Shown: positions 15,673 to 24,957, numbered from the stretch's first letter. The stretch is 64,000 nt of DNA from Phaeobacter sp. 22II1-1F12B (GCF_002210165.1 NZ_AQQP01000015.1:1-64000); one strand, 5' to 3'. The notes: generated from the letters alone by a model not told the origin. Translations and numbers: made by a program.

Positions 15673-16767
15673 TCAGATGTCGATTTCGCGCGCGGTGATC
15701 GTATAGGCAAAGCTTGCCGGGTCTAGCGCGTCGAGCGGTGCGCCGTCGATTTCCGCCTCGGGGTACATGAGGAAGCTGACCGGGCCGGAAGCCGCACCGG
15801 GCAAGGCGACATCATGGGCAAAGTTGTAAGCGACCCAGTTGCCTTCCCACGCGCCGAACAGACCGGCGCGGACATCGGCAACTTTGGGATCATCGAGCGA
15901 GAGGTTCTTTGGCGGTTCTTCCAGCATGACCTTGCGGACGTCGGCCGGATCGACCGCTGTCCAGCCGATACCATCAAGGAAGACCTCTGCGCGGCAGTGC
16001 TGGGCCTTGGTCACATCGCTCGATCCGGCGCCAAGGCTCTTGTAGCCAAAGCGGGACGGAGCGACCCGCAGCCCGTAAACATCACGCGCAGGCAGACCTG
16101 CGGCACGGGCGAGACCAACGAAGAGCGTGTTCAGGTCGGCGCATTTGCCAGTGAGGTTGTTCATTTCCAGCATGGAGGCCACGTCGCCCAGCCCGCAGCC
16201 ACGGGTTTCGGGATTACGGGCGGTGTTCAGCACGATCCAATCATAGATCAGCCGCGCCTTTTCCAGATCGCCGGTGGCGTCGCCAATGATGGACTCGGCG
16301 GTCGCCTTGACGATCCCGTCGGTCGGTACAAGCGCGGTGGGCGCCGTATAATAGGCCCGATCCTCTGCCGACAGCGGGGCCGCGCCGGTGTCGGAAAGAT
16401 CGGCATTGCGGTCCTGCGCATCGGCGGTCGAGACCAGATCAAGCCTGGCTGGCGCGCTGCCCGCGTCCCAGGCCGCATGCAGGAAACGCGCGCCGTTTTC
16501 GGGATCGGTCACAAGCTCGGCCCGGTCGGCGTTGGTGGTCCAGTCGGCCTGCCCTGCCCGCGCCCAGTTCTCTTGGGTGACGGCGGGGACCGGCAACCAG
16601 AGGTCGACCGGCGCGCCATCGCGGGCGATCTCGACGCTGGTCGTTAGTTCGAACCGCCGCCAGCCCGAGGGCATCGGCGCGAAACCCGCCGATGCGCCCC
16701 GCGGGAGAAGGGAAATGGCGGCGCTGGCACCGACGGCCTGCATGAATCTACGTCTGTCGAGGGTCAT
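15673..16767 (-). CDS. Tat-exported transglutaminase-like protein
   Basis: A 364-residue protein beginning with a twin-arginine signal (DRRRFMQAVGASAAISLLP, cleavage near ASA). A transglutaminase-like core follows with the full triad: Cys209 in GKCADLNTLF, His257 in AQHCRAEVFLDG and Asp273 in WTAVDPAD. Such bacterial proteins are usually peptidases or of unknown substrate rather than crosslinking enzymes. AGGAGCCCCG precedes the start. It is followed by its own strong terminator and appears monocistronic. The substrate is unknown. Confidence 0.85.
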   Translation of the reverse strand: MTLDRRRFMQAVGASAAISLLPRGASAGFAPMPSGWRRFELTTSVEIARDGAPVDLWLPVPAVTQENWARAGQADWTTNADRAELVTDPENGARFLHAAWDAGSAPARLDLVSTADAQDRNADLSDTGAAPLSAEDRAYYTAPTALVPTDGIVKATAESIIGDATGDLEKARLIYDWIVLNTARNPETRGCGLGDVASMLEMNNLTGKCADLNTLFVGLARAAGLPARDVYGLRVAPSRFGYKSLGAGSSDVTKAQHCRAEVFLDGIGWTAVDPADVRKVMLEEPPKNLSLDDPKVADVRAGLFGAWEGNWVAYNFAHDVALPGAASGPVSFLMYPEAEIDGAPLDALDPASFAYTITAREIDI

Positions 16768-17198
16768 AAACGGGGCTCCTAATCGAGGTCGCCGGTGGGA
16801 TATGCCGGGCTTCCCGCAAGGGCAAGCGGGTTGTCGTTTGCTCTGGCCTTGAAGGGGCCAAGACGGAGGCGCTGCTGCCCGTTAAAAATCTTTTAAAGTT
16901 GTCTCTACGTCACCCATTCAACTCAGAGATGTTTTGCGCTAACAGCGCGCTTACTCACAAACGCCAAATAACGGCGCGCCTCTCCACCACTCACGACGGA
17001 AATTCGGCGGAGGCCGCCACCGTCCCGACCGGACGCGAGAATTAGCTCGCCGGACCGGTCGGGCCAGTTTCACCCCGCAAATCGCTGAACTGCCGACATG
17101 TCGTTGGGCCATGTGGCTGTTTTGTCAGCCGTTTTCGTTATTGCATGTGATGTGGCGCCAGAGATGCGAACCTTCGCCGGGGGCATCCGGTCGAACCC
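16768..17198. other. 431-base gene-free region with a long hairpin
   Basis: This lies between the transglutaminase-like gene and the metallophosphoesterase gene, both on the minus strand. It should hold the former's promoter. Its most ordered part is an interrupted hairpin: 17024-17032 pairs with 17055-17063 (CCCGACCGG/CCGGTCGGG), and inside it 17035-17039 pairs with 17046-17050 (GCGAG/CTCGC). No T-tract follows on either strand. A short plus-strand frame at 17098-17337 has no ribosome site and is not accepted as a gene. Confidence 0.5.
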
Positions 17199-18359
17199 TT
17201 ACCCCCCGATAGCATTGCCCTCTTGGGTACGCGGCTCGGCATCGCCGCGCGACCTCAGGGTGATACGGGTCAGTTCAGACGGAACGCCAAGGCGCAGGGC
17301 GAATCCCGGCCAGAGCGCGGTGCCGTTGCTGACGTAAAGATGCATGTCGCCAACCGGGTAATGACCGGAAATGAAACCTTCGTTAAAGCGGGCGACCAGC
17401 GAGGCGAGACCAATAACCATACCGCCATGGGTATGCCCGGAAAGGTGCAGGTCGACCCCCTCTTCGGCCATCATCCGCGCCTGTCTGGGTTGGTGATTGA
17501 GGAGCACCACCGGCGCGTCCTGGGGCGCGCCGTCCAACGCCTCGCGGATGTTTGGCGCGGGAAAGCCAAATCGCGTGGCCGCAAGGTCGGTCAGCCCCGC
17601 GATGACCAGCGTTCCATCTGCCCGTTCAATCCGTGTATGGGCATTGGCAAGCGGACGCATGCCGAGGTCCTGATACACCGGCCACCATGTGTCGTAGTCG
17701 AAGTAATATTCGTGGTTACCGGGGCTGACAAAAACGCCATCCCGCGCCGAAAGCGCCGCCAGAGGGGCCACATCCTCGCGCCGCGCATCGAAATAGCCAT
17801 CGATCAGGTCGCCACTGATCAGGATGATATCGGGGTCGAGCGCGTTGACCCGCGACACAAGCGTTTCCGCGAAGGGCCGCTGAAACAAACGGCTGAGGTG
17901 AATATCGGTCAGATGAATAACGGAATAGCCGTCGAACGACGCCGGCAGACCATCGATTTCAAAGGCGATGTCTTTCTGCGCGGGCTGGCGAATGGCGTTG
18001 ACGACGCCAAAGCTCGCAAAAGCAATGCCGAGGGCCAGTGCCGACAGGCTCCAGACAGGGGCAAGCGGACGCCATTGCCAGCTGATCAGCGAGCGCAGCA
18101 GCATGAAGATATCAAGCAGCGCATAGAGAGCGGCGGTGATGACGATGGCGCCGAAACCGAGGTTCACCGCGATCACGACCGCACGCGGCAATTCCAGCGA
18201 GAACATGTTGCCATAGGCCAGTTTTGTCAGAAGATGGTTCTGCGCCAGAAGGACGATCAGGATGACGAGCAGGAGTTTGCTCCAGAGCGGCATGCCCAAC
18301 GGAACGATGGTGCGCAGCGCGACATAGGCACCAACGATCCCGACAACGATGGCAAACAT
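17199..18359 (-). CDS. Membrane-anchored metallophosphoesterase
   Basis: A 386-residue protein with four N-terminal membrane helices (about residues 1-125). A calcineurin-type phosphoesterase domain follows with all metal motifs: LTDIHLSR (DxH), ISGDLIDG (GD), SPGNHEYY (GNHE), LLNHQP and LSGHTHGG. The layout matches YkuE/YaeI-like membrane phosphoesterases, some of which hydrolyse UDP-diacylglucosamine or related lipid phosphates; the substrate here is not determinable. GGAGAG precedes the start. It appears to be transcribed alone. Confidence 0.88.
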   Translation of the reverse strand: MFAIVVGIVGAYVALRTIVPLGMPLWSKLLLVILIVLLAQNHLLTKLAYGNMFSLELPRAVVIAVNLGFGAIVITAALYALLDIFMLLRSLISWQWRPLAPVWSLSALALGIAFASFGVVNAIRQPAQKDIAFEIDGLPASFDGYSVIHLTDIHLSRLFQRPFAETLVSRVNALDPDIILISGDLIDGYFDARREDVAPLAALSARDGVFVSPGNHEYYFDYDTWWPVYQDLGMRPLANAHTRIERADGTLVIAGLTDLAATRFGFPAPNIREALDGAPQDAPVVLLNHQPRQARMMAEEGVDLHLSGHTHGGMVIGLASLVARFNEGFISGHYPVGDMHLYVSNGTALWPGFALRLGVPSELTRITLRSRGDAEPRTQEGNAIGG

Positions 18360-18760
18360 GCAATGACTCTCCTGCTTTGGGACCGGCCTCTGCGGTCAAC
18401 GCACGCTAGTTGTATGCAACCGGAATGTCGCGCGCGTTTTGCTGAAAAAACTTATGAATGAGAGACATGAATAGCGGCTGGTCGCTTTAGTGGCAGGTTC
18501 AGGTGGAATTTCCGGTTTTTGTTCGGTTTCTAATGATCGGGTAGCGGATAGTTCGGGATGGCACGAAGGGAACTGAACCGATGGAGGTTGAACCTTTGTG
18601 CATCGGCGGCGGTTTGATCTGTCGTGCTGGAACGCAACGCGTTCAAAAGCTCAGCAAGCTAAAAGTCTGTCAGAGAAAGTTGCCTGAAGTTGCATGAGGG
18701 AGCCAGACCACATCTGGTCTCCCGCCTGCAACGATCAGGGTGATATGCCCCGAAAGATGT
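18360..18760. other. 401-base gene-free region before tRNA-Leu
   Basis: No supported gene. It should contain the promoter of the metallophosphoesterase gene at its left end. Near the right end, 18698-18723 forms a strong hairpin (outer GGGAG/CTCCC and inner CCAGA/TCTGG, one bulged base), downstream of tRNA-Leu on the minus strand and probably its processing or termination site, although without a T-tract. Beside it AGTTGCCTGA and AGTTGCATGA form a near-perfect tandem 10-mer. Confidence 0.5.
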
Positions 18761-18846
18761 TGGTACCCAAGGCCGGACTCGAACCGGCACGCCCGCAAAG
18801 GCGGGGGATTTTGAATCCCCTGCGTCTACCATTCCGCCACTTGGGC
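18761..18846 (-). tRNA. tRNA-Leu (anticodon CAA), CCA encoded
   Basis: On the minus strand this folds as a class II tRNA of 86 bases: acceptor GCCCAAG with CTTGGGT (one G-U pair), an anticodon stem GGGGA/TCCCC around the loop TTCAAAA (CAA, reads UUG), a long variable arm (CGCCTTTGCGGGCG), the T-arm with GGTTCGAGTCC, discriminator A and an encoded CCA. Confidence 0.97.
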
Positions 18847-18994
18847 CTACGCGGGCAGACATAACCGCGGCATTCGGCGACGTCCAGTATGAAAAGTGTC
18901 GTGATCGCGCCTAACGGCGGTTGACGGAATTTCCCCTGCATGGTTAGCCGGTTAACAAAGGTTCGCAGCGGCGGACACATGGGATTGTCGGATC

Positions 18995-19573
18995 ATGCTG
19001 CAAGGCCTTTATGAACGTACCATGCAACTGGCGGACCATCGCCATGCCCTTTGGTGGCTGGCGGCGGTGTCATTTATCGAGAGCTCGTTCTTTCCGATCC
19101 CGCCCGATGTGCTGATGATCCCGATGATTCTGGCCCGGCCCTCGCGCGCCTGGCTGATCGCGCTTGTCGCGCTTGTGTCTTCGGTTCTGGGGGGCCTTCT
19201 GGGCTATGCCATCGGGGCCTTTGCCTTTGAAAGCATCGGTCAGCCGATCCTGATGTCGATGGGCAAGGCCGATGCGATGGCCGAGTTCAACACCCGTTTC
19301 AACGACTTCGGGTTCTGGGCCGTGCTGGTCGCCGGGGTGACACCCTTTCCCTACAAGGTCATCACGATCATGTCGGGCTGGACCTCGATGCCGCTGGGTA
19401 CATTTGTCGCGACCTCGATCCTTGCCCGTGCGCTGCGCTTCTTTATCGTGGCGGCGCTGTTGTGGAAATTCGGACCGCCGGTGCGCGAGTTCATCGAAAA
19501 GCGGCTGGGCCTGATGTTCACCCTGTTCATGATCTTCCTGATCGGCGGTTTTGTGGTGGTTAAATATCTCTGA
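18995..19573 (+). CDS. YqaA/DedA (VTT-domain) membrane protein
   Basis: A 192-residue integral membrane protein of the SNARE-associated/VTT superfamily, YqaA branch. It has the family's re-entrant signatures FIESSFFPIPPDVLMIPM and VAGVTPFPYKVITIMSGW plus about four to five helices. DedA-family proteins take part in lipid scrambling, proton-dependent transport or envelope maintenance; the role of YqaA is not established. Its stop codon overlaps the dsbB start (TGATG), so the two are co-translated. Confidence 0.88.
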   Translation: MLQGLYERTMQLADHRHALWWLAAVSFIESSFFPIPPDVLMIPMILARPSRAWLIALVALVSSVLGGLLGYAIGAFAFESIGQPILMSMGKADAMAEFNTRFNDFGFWAVLVAGVTPFPYKVITIMSGWTSMPLGTFVATSILARALRFFIVAALLWKFGPPVREFIEKRLGLMFTLFMIFLIGGFVVVKYL

Positions 19574-20031
19574 TGCGTAGAATTCTTGTCCTGATTGCCG
19601 CCGGCGGGTCCGCCGCGCTGCTGCTTGCCGCCTTTGGGTCGCAATACCTGGGCGGGCTTGCCCCCTGCAAGCTGTGCCTCTGGCAGCGCTGGCCGCACGG
19701 GGCGGCGGTGGTTATCGGCGTGCTGGCGTTTTTCGTGCCGGCCCCTGCCCTGATCTGGCTTGGCGCGCTGGCGGCGGCAACCACTTCGGGGGTCGGGTTT
19801 TACCATGCCGGGGTTGAACAGGGCTGGTGGGAAGGTCCGACAACCTGCACCTCGGGGCCCATCGGGGGCTTGAGTTCCGAACAACTCATGGAGCAGATCA
19901 TGAACGCGCCGCTGGTGCGCTGCGACGATATCCCATGGGAGCTTTTCAATATCTCGATGGCAGGGTGGAACGCGCTCATTTCGCTGGCACTGGCGTTGAT
20001 CTGGGTGGCCGCCGCGCGGGCAAAATCGTAG
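19573..20031 (+). CDS. dsbB: DsbB-type disulfide bond formation protein
   Basis: A 152-residue four-helix membrane protein. The quinone-proximal pair is Cys32/Cys35 in APCKLCLWQRWPH and the periplasmic loop pair is Cys92/Cys117 (TTCTSGP and VRCDDIPW), as in DsbB, which reoxidises DsbA with quinone. The spacing and the WQRWPH stretch fit the short alphaproteobacterial form. It is coupled to the upstream YqaA-type gene. Disulfide handling also matters for c-type cytochromes such as the octaheme protein, but no direct link is shown. Confidence 0.9.
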   Translation: MRRILVLIAAGGSAALLLAAFGSQYLGGLAPCKLCLWQRWPHGAAVVIGVLAFFVPAPALIWLGALAAATTSGVGFYHAGVEQGWWEGPTTCTSGPIGGLSSEQLMEQIMNAPLVRCDDIPWELFNISMAGWNALISLALALIWVAAARAKS

Positions 20032-20095
20032 GCCGCGCTTGACGCGGCATGGGGTTTGGCTAGCGTTCGACGGTCACCGCTAAAGGCCCGTCACG

Positions 20096-21097
20096 ATGCG
20101 CAATCTCGATCCCGTCAACTATACATCTGCCGATATTCACGCCCGCGACGTAAAGTCGATCTTTTCCACCACGTGGCAGCTGATCGGACCGGCGTCGCGT
20201 CTGGAAAAGCGCGGTGATTACATCGCGGTAGAGATCGCCGGGCAAAAGGTTTTCGTGGTGCGCGCCAAGGATGGGCTGCGCGCGTTTCGCAATGTCTGTC
20301 GGCATCGCGGCGCGCGGCTGCTGGCGGAGGGGACCGGGCGGTGCAGCACGATCCGCTGCCCTTATCACCAATGGGTCTGGGGCGAGGACGGGTCGCTCTT
20401 GAACGTGCCTTGGTGGGGCGACGATCCGGATTTCGAAAAGAGCGACTGGGAGCTCGACAAGGTGTCATTCGACATCTGGCGCGGGCTGCTGTTTGTCGCC
20501 ATCGCGCCATCGTCTTCGCTTGAGACGCAGCTTGGCGGGCTGATCAAAGAGATCGCCGATGAGCCGGTCGAAAGCTACACATGGATGCAGGAAGAGCGGC
20601 TGGTCTTTGACGCCAACTGGAAGATTTACACGGACAATTTTGTCGAGGGCTATCATATCCCCGGCATCCACCCGGCTTTTCATCAGGCGATTGAATTCGA
20701 CCGGTTCGAAACGGTTGCGCTTGACCAGATGGTGCGGATGACAGCGCCGCCGCGTGAAGGGCTGTTTTATCGCGGGAAATGGATGTGGATGTGGCCGAAC
20801 TGGACCCTGTCGCTGTTCAAAGGCGGTATGAATACGTCACGTATCAACCCGATCGATCATCGCCGGACCGAGCTGATTTACAACTTTTACTTCGAAGATA
20901 CCTCGGCCGGCATGGAAGCGGCCCGGCAGAAGACGATTGCCGATAACCTGCAGGTGGTGCGCGAGGATTTCGAGGTCTGTCTGGAAACCCAGAAGAACTA
21001 TGAAAGCGGCGGGTATCGGGCAGGGCCGCTGTCGCCCCGTCACGAACAGGGCGTCGCCTATTTCCAGCAGAAACTGATGGCGGCGCTGGAGGTTTAG
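20096..21097 (+). CDS. Rieske non-heme iron oxygenase, alpha subunit
   Basis: A 333-residue ring-hydroxylating-type oxygenase. The Rieske cluster is held by Cys68/His70 and Cys88/His91 (CRHRGARLL then RCPYHQW). The mononuclear iron site follows in NWKIYTDNFVEGYHIPGIHP with His187 and His192. The closest known branch by motif style is the choline/carnitine/glycine-betaine type that cleaves or hydroxylates quaternary amines, but no reductase partner is adjacent and the substrate is not settled. Its stop codon overlaps that of the convergent Lrp gene. Confidence 0.82.
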   Translation: MRNLDPVNYTSADIHARDVKSIFSTTWQLIGPASRLEKRGDYIAVEIAGQKVFVVRAKDGLRAFRNVCRHRGARLLAEGTGRCSTIRCPYHQWVWGEDGSLLNVPWWGDDPDFEKSDWELDKVSFDIWRGLLFVAIAPSSSLETQLGGLIKEIADEPVESYTWMQEERLVFDANWKIYTDNFVEGYHIPGIHPAFHQAIEFDRFETVALDQMVRMTAPPREGLFYRGKWMWMWPNWTLSLFKGGMNTSRINPIDHRRTELIYNFYFEDTSAGMEAARQKTIADNLQVVREDFEVCLETQKNYESGGYRAGPLSPRHEQGVAYFQQKLMAALEV

Positions 21098-21522
21098 CGC
21101 GCCGCCTTTTTCGTGTTGAGCAGCAGGTTGGTTTCGGAATGGGCGATTCCGTCGAACCGGCGGATCTGCGCCAGCACGGTATCGAATTCTTCGAGCGTAT
21201 CGGCGCCAATGGCGACGATCATATCCCAGCGCCCGTTGGTGGAATGAACTGCGCGCACCTGCGGCAGAGCGATCAGCTGCCGGGTGATGCGGTCGGTGCC
21301 CCTGCCCTCGATCCCGATCATCATCAGGCCACGCACCGGCTGGCTGGCCACATCGCGTTTCAGCACGACGCTAAAGCCGAGAATGTCACCGCTGGCCTGT
21401 AACCGTTCCAATCGGGTGCGCACGGTTGTGCGCGAGAGATTGAGCGACGCGGCCAGATCCGAGATCGATGCACGGCCGTCCTCTTTCAGCGCGGCGATCA
21501 GGCGTTCGTCCGTTTTGTCCAT
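21094..21522 (-). CDS. Lrp/AsnC-family regulator, probably of the arginase operon
   Basis: A 142-residue regulator with an N-terminal helix-turn-helix (SISDLAASLNLSRTTVRTRLERL, about residues 18-42) and a C-terminal ligand-binding RAM domain (about 65-135). It is divergent from arginase and ornithine cyclodeaminase, which suggests activation by arginine or ornithine. The AT-rich 107 bases between the two starts would carry the sites. Confidence 0.88.
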   Translation of the reverse strand: MDKTDERLIAALKEDGRASISDLAASLNLSRTTVRTRLERLQASGDILGFSVVLKRDVASQPVRGLMMIGIEGRGTDRITRQLIALPQVRAVHSTNGRWDMIVAIGADTLEEFDTVLAQIRRFDGIAHSETNLLLNTKKAAR

Positions 21523-21629
21523 TTAGATTGGCCTCATTGATCATTTTAAGCCCATTTTGCGCAAAGTATAAACTGGTTTGCAACGCGATTTGGCGGATAT
21601 TGGGGGAAATTCCAAAAGGAGCGGATGAG

Positions 21630-22556
21630 ATGACACAGTGTAGCTGCATATTGCTGGGCTGCCCGGTGGATAGTGGGAAACGGCGGACCGGATGCCTTAT
21701 GGGACCAGACGCGTATCGCACCGCCGGTCTGGGCGAGGCATTGCAGGCGCTGGGTCACAAGGTCGAGGATCGCGGCAACCTTTTACCTGCCCCGTTTGAA
21801 CCGGCACAGCCGGGCGGCAAGCTGCATGCTTTGAATGAAACCATCGGCTGGACACAATCGCTGGCACAGGCAGCGGAACAGGCGATGCAGGATGGGTTGC
21901 CGATCTTTCTGGGCGGCGATCACAGCCTTTCGCTCGGAACGGTTGCCGGGGTCGCGACCCATGCGGCATCGCAGGACCGGCCGCAATTCGTGCTCTGGCT
22001 CGACGCGCATAGCGATTACCACACGCCCGAGACCTCGGATTCCGGCAATCTGCACGGAACGCCGCTGGGATATGTCACGGGCCGCGACGGGTTTGAAGGC
22101 TTTCCCACGGTTGCGCACCCAGTGCCGCAGGAAAACATCTGCATCATCGGGTTGCGCTCGGTCGATGCGGCGGAACGGGCCGCGCTGGCGGAAACCGATA
22201 TCCACCGCCATGACATGCGTGAAATCGACGAAACCGGGATCGCCCGGCCGCTCGCGGCCTTCCTTGAACGGGTTGAGGCAGCAAACGGCATGCTGCATGT
22301 CTCGCTCGACGTGGACTTCCTTGACCCGAGCATTGCCCCCGCGGTTGGGACCACCGTGCCGGGGGGCGCGACATTCCGTGAGGGGCATCTGGTCATGGAG
22401 ATGATCAGTGACAGCGGGTTGATGACTTCGCTCGACCTTGTGGAACTGAACCCGTTTCTGGATGAGCGGGGCCGCACCGCACAGGTGATGGTCGATCTGG
22501 CCGCCTCGGCGCTGGGCCGTCGCGTATTCGACCGCCCGACCCGCGCGCATTCTTAA
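21630..22556 (+). CDS. rocF: Arginase
   Basis: A 308-residue ureohydrolase that splits L-arginine into ornithine and urea. The two-manganese site is complete: His98 in GGDHSLSLG, Asp125-Ala-His127-Ser-Asp129, and Asp227/Asp229 in SLDVDFLDP; SLDLVELNP closes the fold. The start at 21630 is set by AAAAGGAG eight bases upstream; the longer frame would overlap the divergent regulator. The following gene, ornithine cyclodeaminase, uses its product, which supports arginase over agmatinase. Confidence 0.92.
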   Translation: MTQCSCILLGCPVDSGKRRTGCLMGPDAYRTAGLGEALQALGHKVEDRGNLLPAPFEPAQPGGKLHALNETIGWTQSLAQAAEQAMQDGLPIFLGGDHSLSLGTVAGVATHAASQDRPQFVLWLDAHSDYHTPETSDSGNLHGTPLGYVTGRDGFEGFPTVAHPVPQENICIIGLRSVDAAERAALAETDIHRHDMREIDETGIARPLAAFLERVEAANGMLHVSLDVDFLDPSIAPAVGTTVPGGATFREGHLVMEMISDSGLMTSLDLVELNPFLDERGRTAQVMVDLAASALGRRVFDRPTRAHS

Positions 22557-22567
22557 AGGAGCCGATG

Positions 22568-23623
22568 ATGAGCAAACCTTCTGACAAGGCGCTGGTGCCT
22601 TTCGTTTCCGTCGACAACATGATGCGGCTGATCCACCATATCGGCGTCGAAGAGATGCTGCGCGGTCTTGCCGATTACGTCGAGGCGGATTTCAAACGCT
22701 GGGAATTGTTCGACAAAACACCGCGCGTAGCCTCTCATTCCGCCGAAGGGGTGATCGAACTCATGCCGACCTCGGATGGCGAGGTCTACGGGTTCAAATA
22801 CGTGAACGGCCACCCCAAGAATACCCGCGACGGCTTGCAGACGGTGACCGCCTTTGGCCTGCTGGCGGATGTGGGTACGGGCTATCCGGTTCTCTTGTCG
22901 GAAATGACGGTGCTGACAGCGATGCGCACGGCGGCGACCTCGGCCATGGTGGCCCGGCACCTTGCCCCGAAAGGTGCCAAGGTCATGGCGATGATCGGCA
23001 ATGGTGCGCAGTCGGAATTCCAGAGTCTTGCGATGAAGGCGATCTGCGGCATCGACACCGTTCGCCTTTACGACACCGACAGCGCGGCCACGGAAAAATG
23101 CGCCCGCAACCTTGCCGGGAGCGGCCTGAAGATCGTGAAATGCAAATCGCCCGAAGAAAGCATCGAAGGGGCGCAGCTCATCACCACCTGCACCGCCGAC
23201 AAACAATATGCCACGATCCTGACCGACAACATGGTTGGCAGCGGTGTGCATATCAACGCGATCGGCGGTGACTGCCCCGGCAAGACAGAGCTTGCCCCTG
23301 CAATCCTGAAACGATCGGACATCTTCGTGGAGTTCCCCGAACAAACGCGTATTGAAGGGGAAATTCAACAGCTTGAGCCGGATCACCCGGTGACCGAGCT
23401 GTGGCAGGTCATCGCCGGAACGGTCCCCGGCCGAAAGTCTGATGACCAGATCACCCTGTTCGACAGCGTCGGGTTCGCGATCGAGGATTTCAGCGCCCTG
23501 CGCTATGTGCGCGACCGGCTTGCGGGGAGCGATCTGTACCTTGATCTGGACCTGCTGGCCGACCCGGACGATCCGCGCGATCTGTTCGGCATGTTGTTGC
23601 GCGCCGAGGGCGATACAGCCTAA
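22568..23623 (+). CDS. Ornithine cyclodeaminase
   Basis: A 351-residue NAD-dependent enzyme of the mu-crystallin family that converts L-ornithine to L-proline and ammonia. Visible are the substrate-region stretch MPTSDGEVYGFKYVNGHPKN, the Rossmann loop IGNGAQSEFQ and GGDCPGKTEL, typical of the longer true cyclodeaminases. The start at 22568 is preferred because AAAGGAG is six bases before it; the in-frame ATG at 22565 is too close. It follows arginase by 11 bases, forming an arginine-to-proline route. Confidence 0.9.
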   Translation: MSKPSDKALVPFVSVDNMMRLIHHIGVEEMLRGLADYVEADFKRWELFDKTPRVASHSAEGVIELMPTSDGEVYGFKYVNGHPKNTRDGLQTVTAFGLLADVGTGYPVLLSEMTVLTAMRTAATSAMVARHLAPKGAKVMAMIGNGAQSEFQSLAMKAICGIDTVRLYDTDSAATEKCARNLAGSGLKIVKCKSPEESIEGAQLITTCTADKQYATILTDNMVGSGVHINAIGGDCPGKTELAPAILKRSDIFVEFPEQTRIEGEIQQLEPDHPVTELWQVIAGTVPGRKSDDQITLFDSVGFAIEDFSALRYVRDRLAGSDLYLDLDLLADPDDPRDLFGMLLRAEGDTA

Positions 23624-23676
23624 GCGGGAACGAATTCGGTTTCCTCACGTTGATCTTTCTACTAGAGGGTGCGCGG

Positions 23677-24177
23677 ATGAATATAAACAGCGTTGGAAAA
23701 GTGATGGATTTCGACCCGACAGAACGTGGTGACGTGACGGCTCTGTATAATCAGGCGCTGTATGACGCGTATATGGTCGAGATGCAGGGCGTTCAGTTCT
23801 TTGAAGATCTGGCTGCCCGCGCTTCTTCTCCGGCTCTTCAGGCGCTTTTGTACGATTCTGTCGACGCGCGTCGCCAGAATATCGACCGGCTTGTGGATGT
23901 GATCGCGCAGATCGACGTCGACCCTACCCGCGCGGACAGCCAGCTTTCGGCAGATACGACGCGTCCCCTTGTGCTGCCCCGTGCATTCAAGAGCAGTCGG
24001 GTCGGTGACATTGCCGTGGTAATGGCCGCGCGTGAATTCCTGATCGGACAGCATGTGCGTCTGCTGGCCATGAAGGATCTTGGCACGGGTCTTGGCAAGG
24101 AAGAGTGCCTTGCCACGGCGATCAAGGAGATCGAGGATCTTGACGCCAAGCTGATCAAGCTTCAGGCGAGTGTCTGA
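23677..24177 (+). CDS. Ferritin-like helical protein (DUF892-like), uncertain
   Basis: A 166-residue, almost wholly helical protein. Two long helix pairs (YNQALYDAYMVEMQGVQFFE with the next helix, then VMAAREFLIGQHVRLLAMKD with the last) resemble the ferritin-like DUF892/YciF group. I see no clear set of paired iron ligands, so metal binding is unproven. The start is set by AGAGGG about ten bases upstream. It follows ornithine cyclodeaminase by about 50 bases but looks functionally unrelated. It could equally be an uncharacterised four-helix stress protein. Confidence 0.7.
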   Translation: MNINSVGKVMDFDPTERGDVTALYNQALYDAYMVEMQGVQFFEDLAARASSPALQALLYDSVDARRQNIDRLVDVIAQIDVDPTRADSQLSADTTRPLVLPRAFKSSRVGDIAVVMAAREFLIGQHVRLLAMKDLGTGLGKEECLATAIKEIEDLDAKLIKLQASV

Positions 24178-24200
24178 CGACTGACTGGTAACCGTGTTGG

Positions 24201-24785
24201 TTATGCCTCGAGTTCGGCGTCCCAGTAGAGGAAATCCATCCAGCTTTCATGCAGGTGATTGGGCGGGAACTTGCGGCCCATGTTGCGCAGCTCTTCGGCG
24301 CCGGGCTGGCGCGGGGGTTTGCGCAAAGACATGCCCGCGCGATGCAGCGGCTTGGAGCCTTTCTTGAGATTGCAGGGCGAACAGGCCGCCACCACATTCT
24401 GCCAGCTGGTCACACCGCCGCTGGCCCGGGGGACAACGTGGTCGAACGTCAGCTCTCCCTTGGCGCCACAGTACTGACAGCGGAATTCGTCCCTCAGAAA
24501 TAAATTAAAGCGCGTGAAGGCCACGCGCTTTTGAGGTTTTACATAGTCTTTCAGGACAACCACCGACGGGATCCTGATCTCGGTACTCGGGCTTCGGACG
24601 ACCTCGTCATATTCAGCCACGATGTCCACCCTGTCGAGCCAGGCCGCCTTGATCGCATCCTGCCAGGGCCACAGGGAAAGCGGGTAATAGGACAAAGGCC
24701 GATAATCCGCGTTCAACACCAAAGCGGGATGTTGTCGCAATGCGCCGGGGGAGCGCACGAACTCTGTTCTGAAATCACCGTCCAT
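24201..24785 (-). CDS. HNH endonuclease
   Basis: A 194-residue protein with a classic zinc-bound HNH motif: Cys103-x2-Cys106 (RCQYCGAKG), Asp115-His116 (LTFDHVVPRASGG), Asn130 (WQNVV) and Cys135-x2-Cys138 (ACSPCNLKKG). The N-terminal half (LVLNADYRPLSYYPLSLWPW) belongs to a group common in alphaproteobacterial chromosomes. The start at 24785 gives the family length; the longer frame adds 26 residues without support. No restriction, phage or intron context is visible, so a housekeeping or repair nuclease is likelier than a mobile one. Confidence 0.88.
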   Translation of the reverse strand: MDGDFRTEFVRSPGALRQHPALVLNADYRPLSYYPLSLWPWQDAIKAAWLDRVDIVAEYDEVVRSPSTEIRIPSVVVLKDYVKPQKRVAFTRFNLFLRDEFRCQYCGAKGELTFDHVVPRASGGVTSWQNVVAACSPCNLKKGSKPLHRAGMSLRKPPRQPGAEELRNMGRKFPPNHLHESWMDFLYWDAELEA

Positions 24786-24957
24786 TCGTAAACTCACCCT
24801 TCCCGGTTCCAATCCCGGGGCCAGCGAGCAACTGATTCCGCCGCCGCTCTGGCCCGGTTTCAAAATGACTATATATCGTGTTTGACAACTGACAAGCCTG
24901 TATCAGCCACAACATGTCGCCGTTGAGGTAACCTGATTACGTGACAAGCAGATGACG

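Noticed and set aside
17098-17337. A 79-codon plus-strand frame
   Set aside because: No ribosome site, overlaps the end of the metallophosphoesterase gene in antisense.
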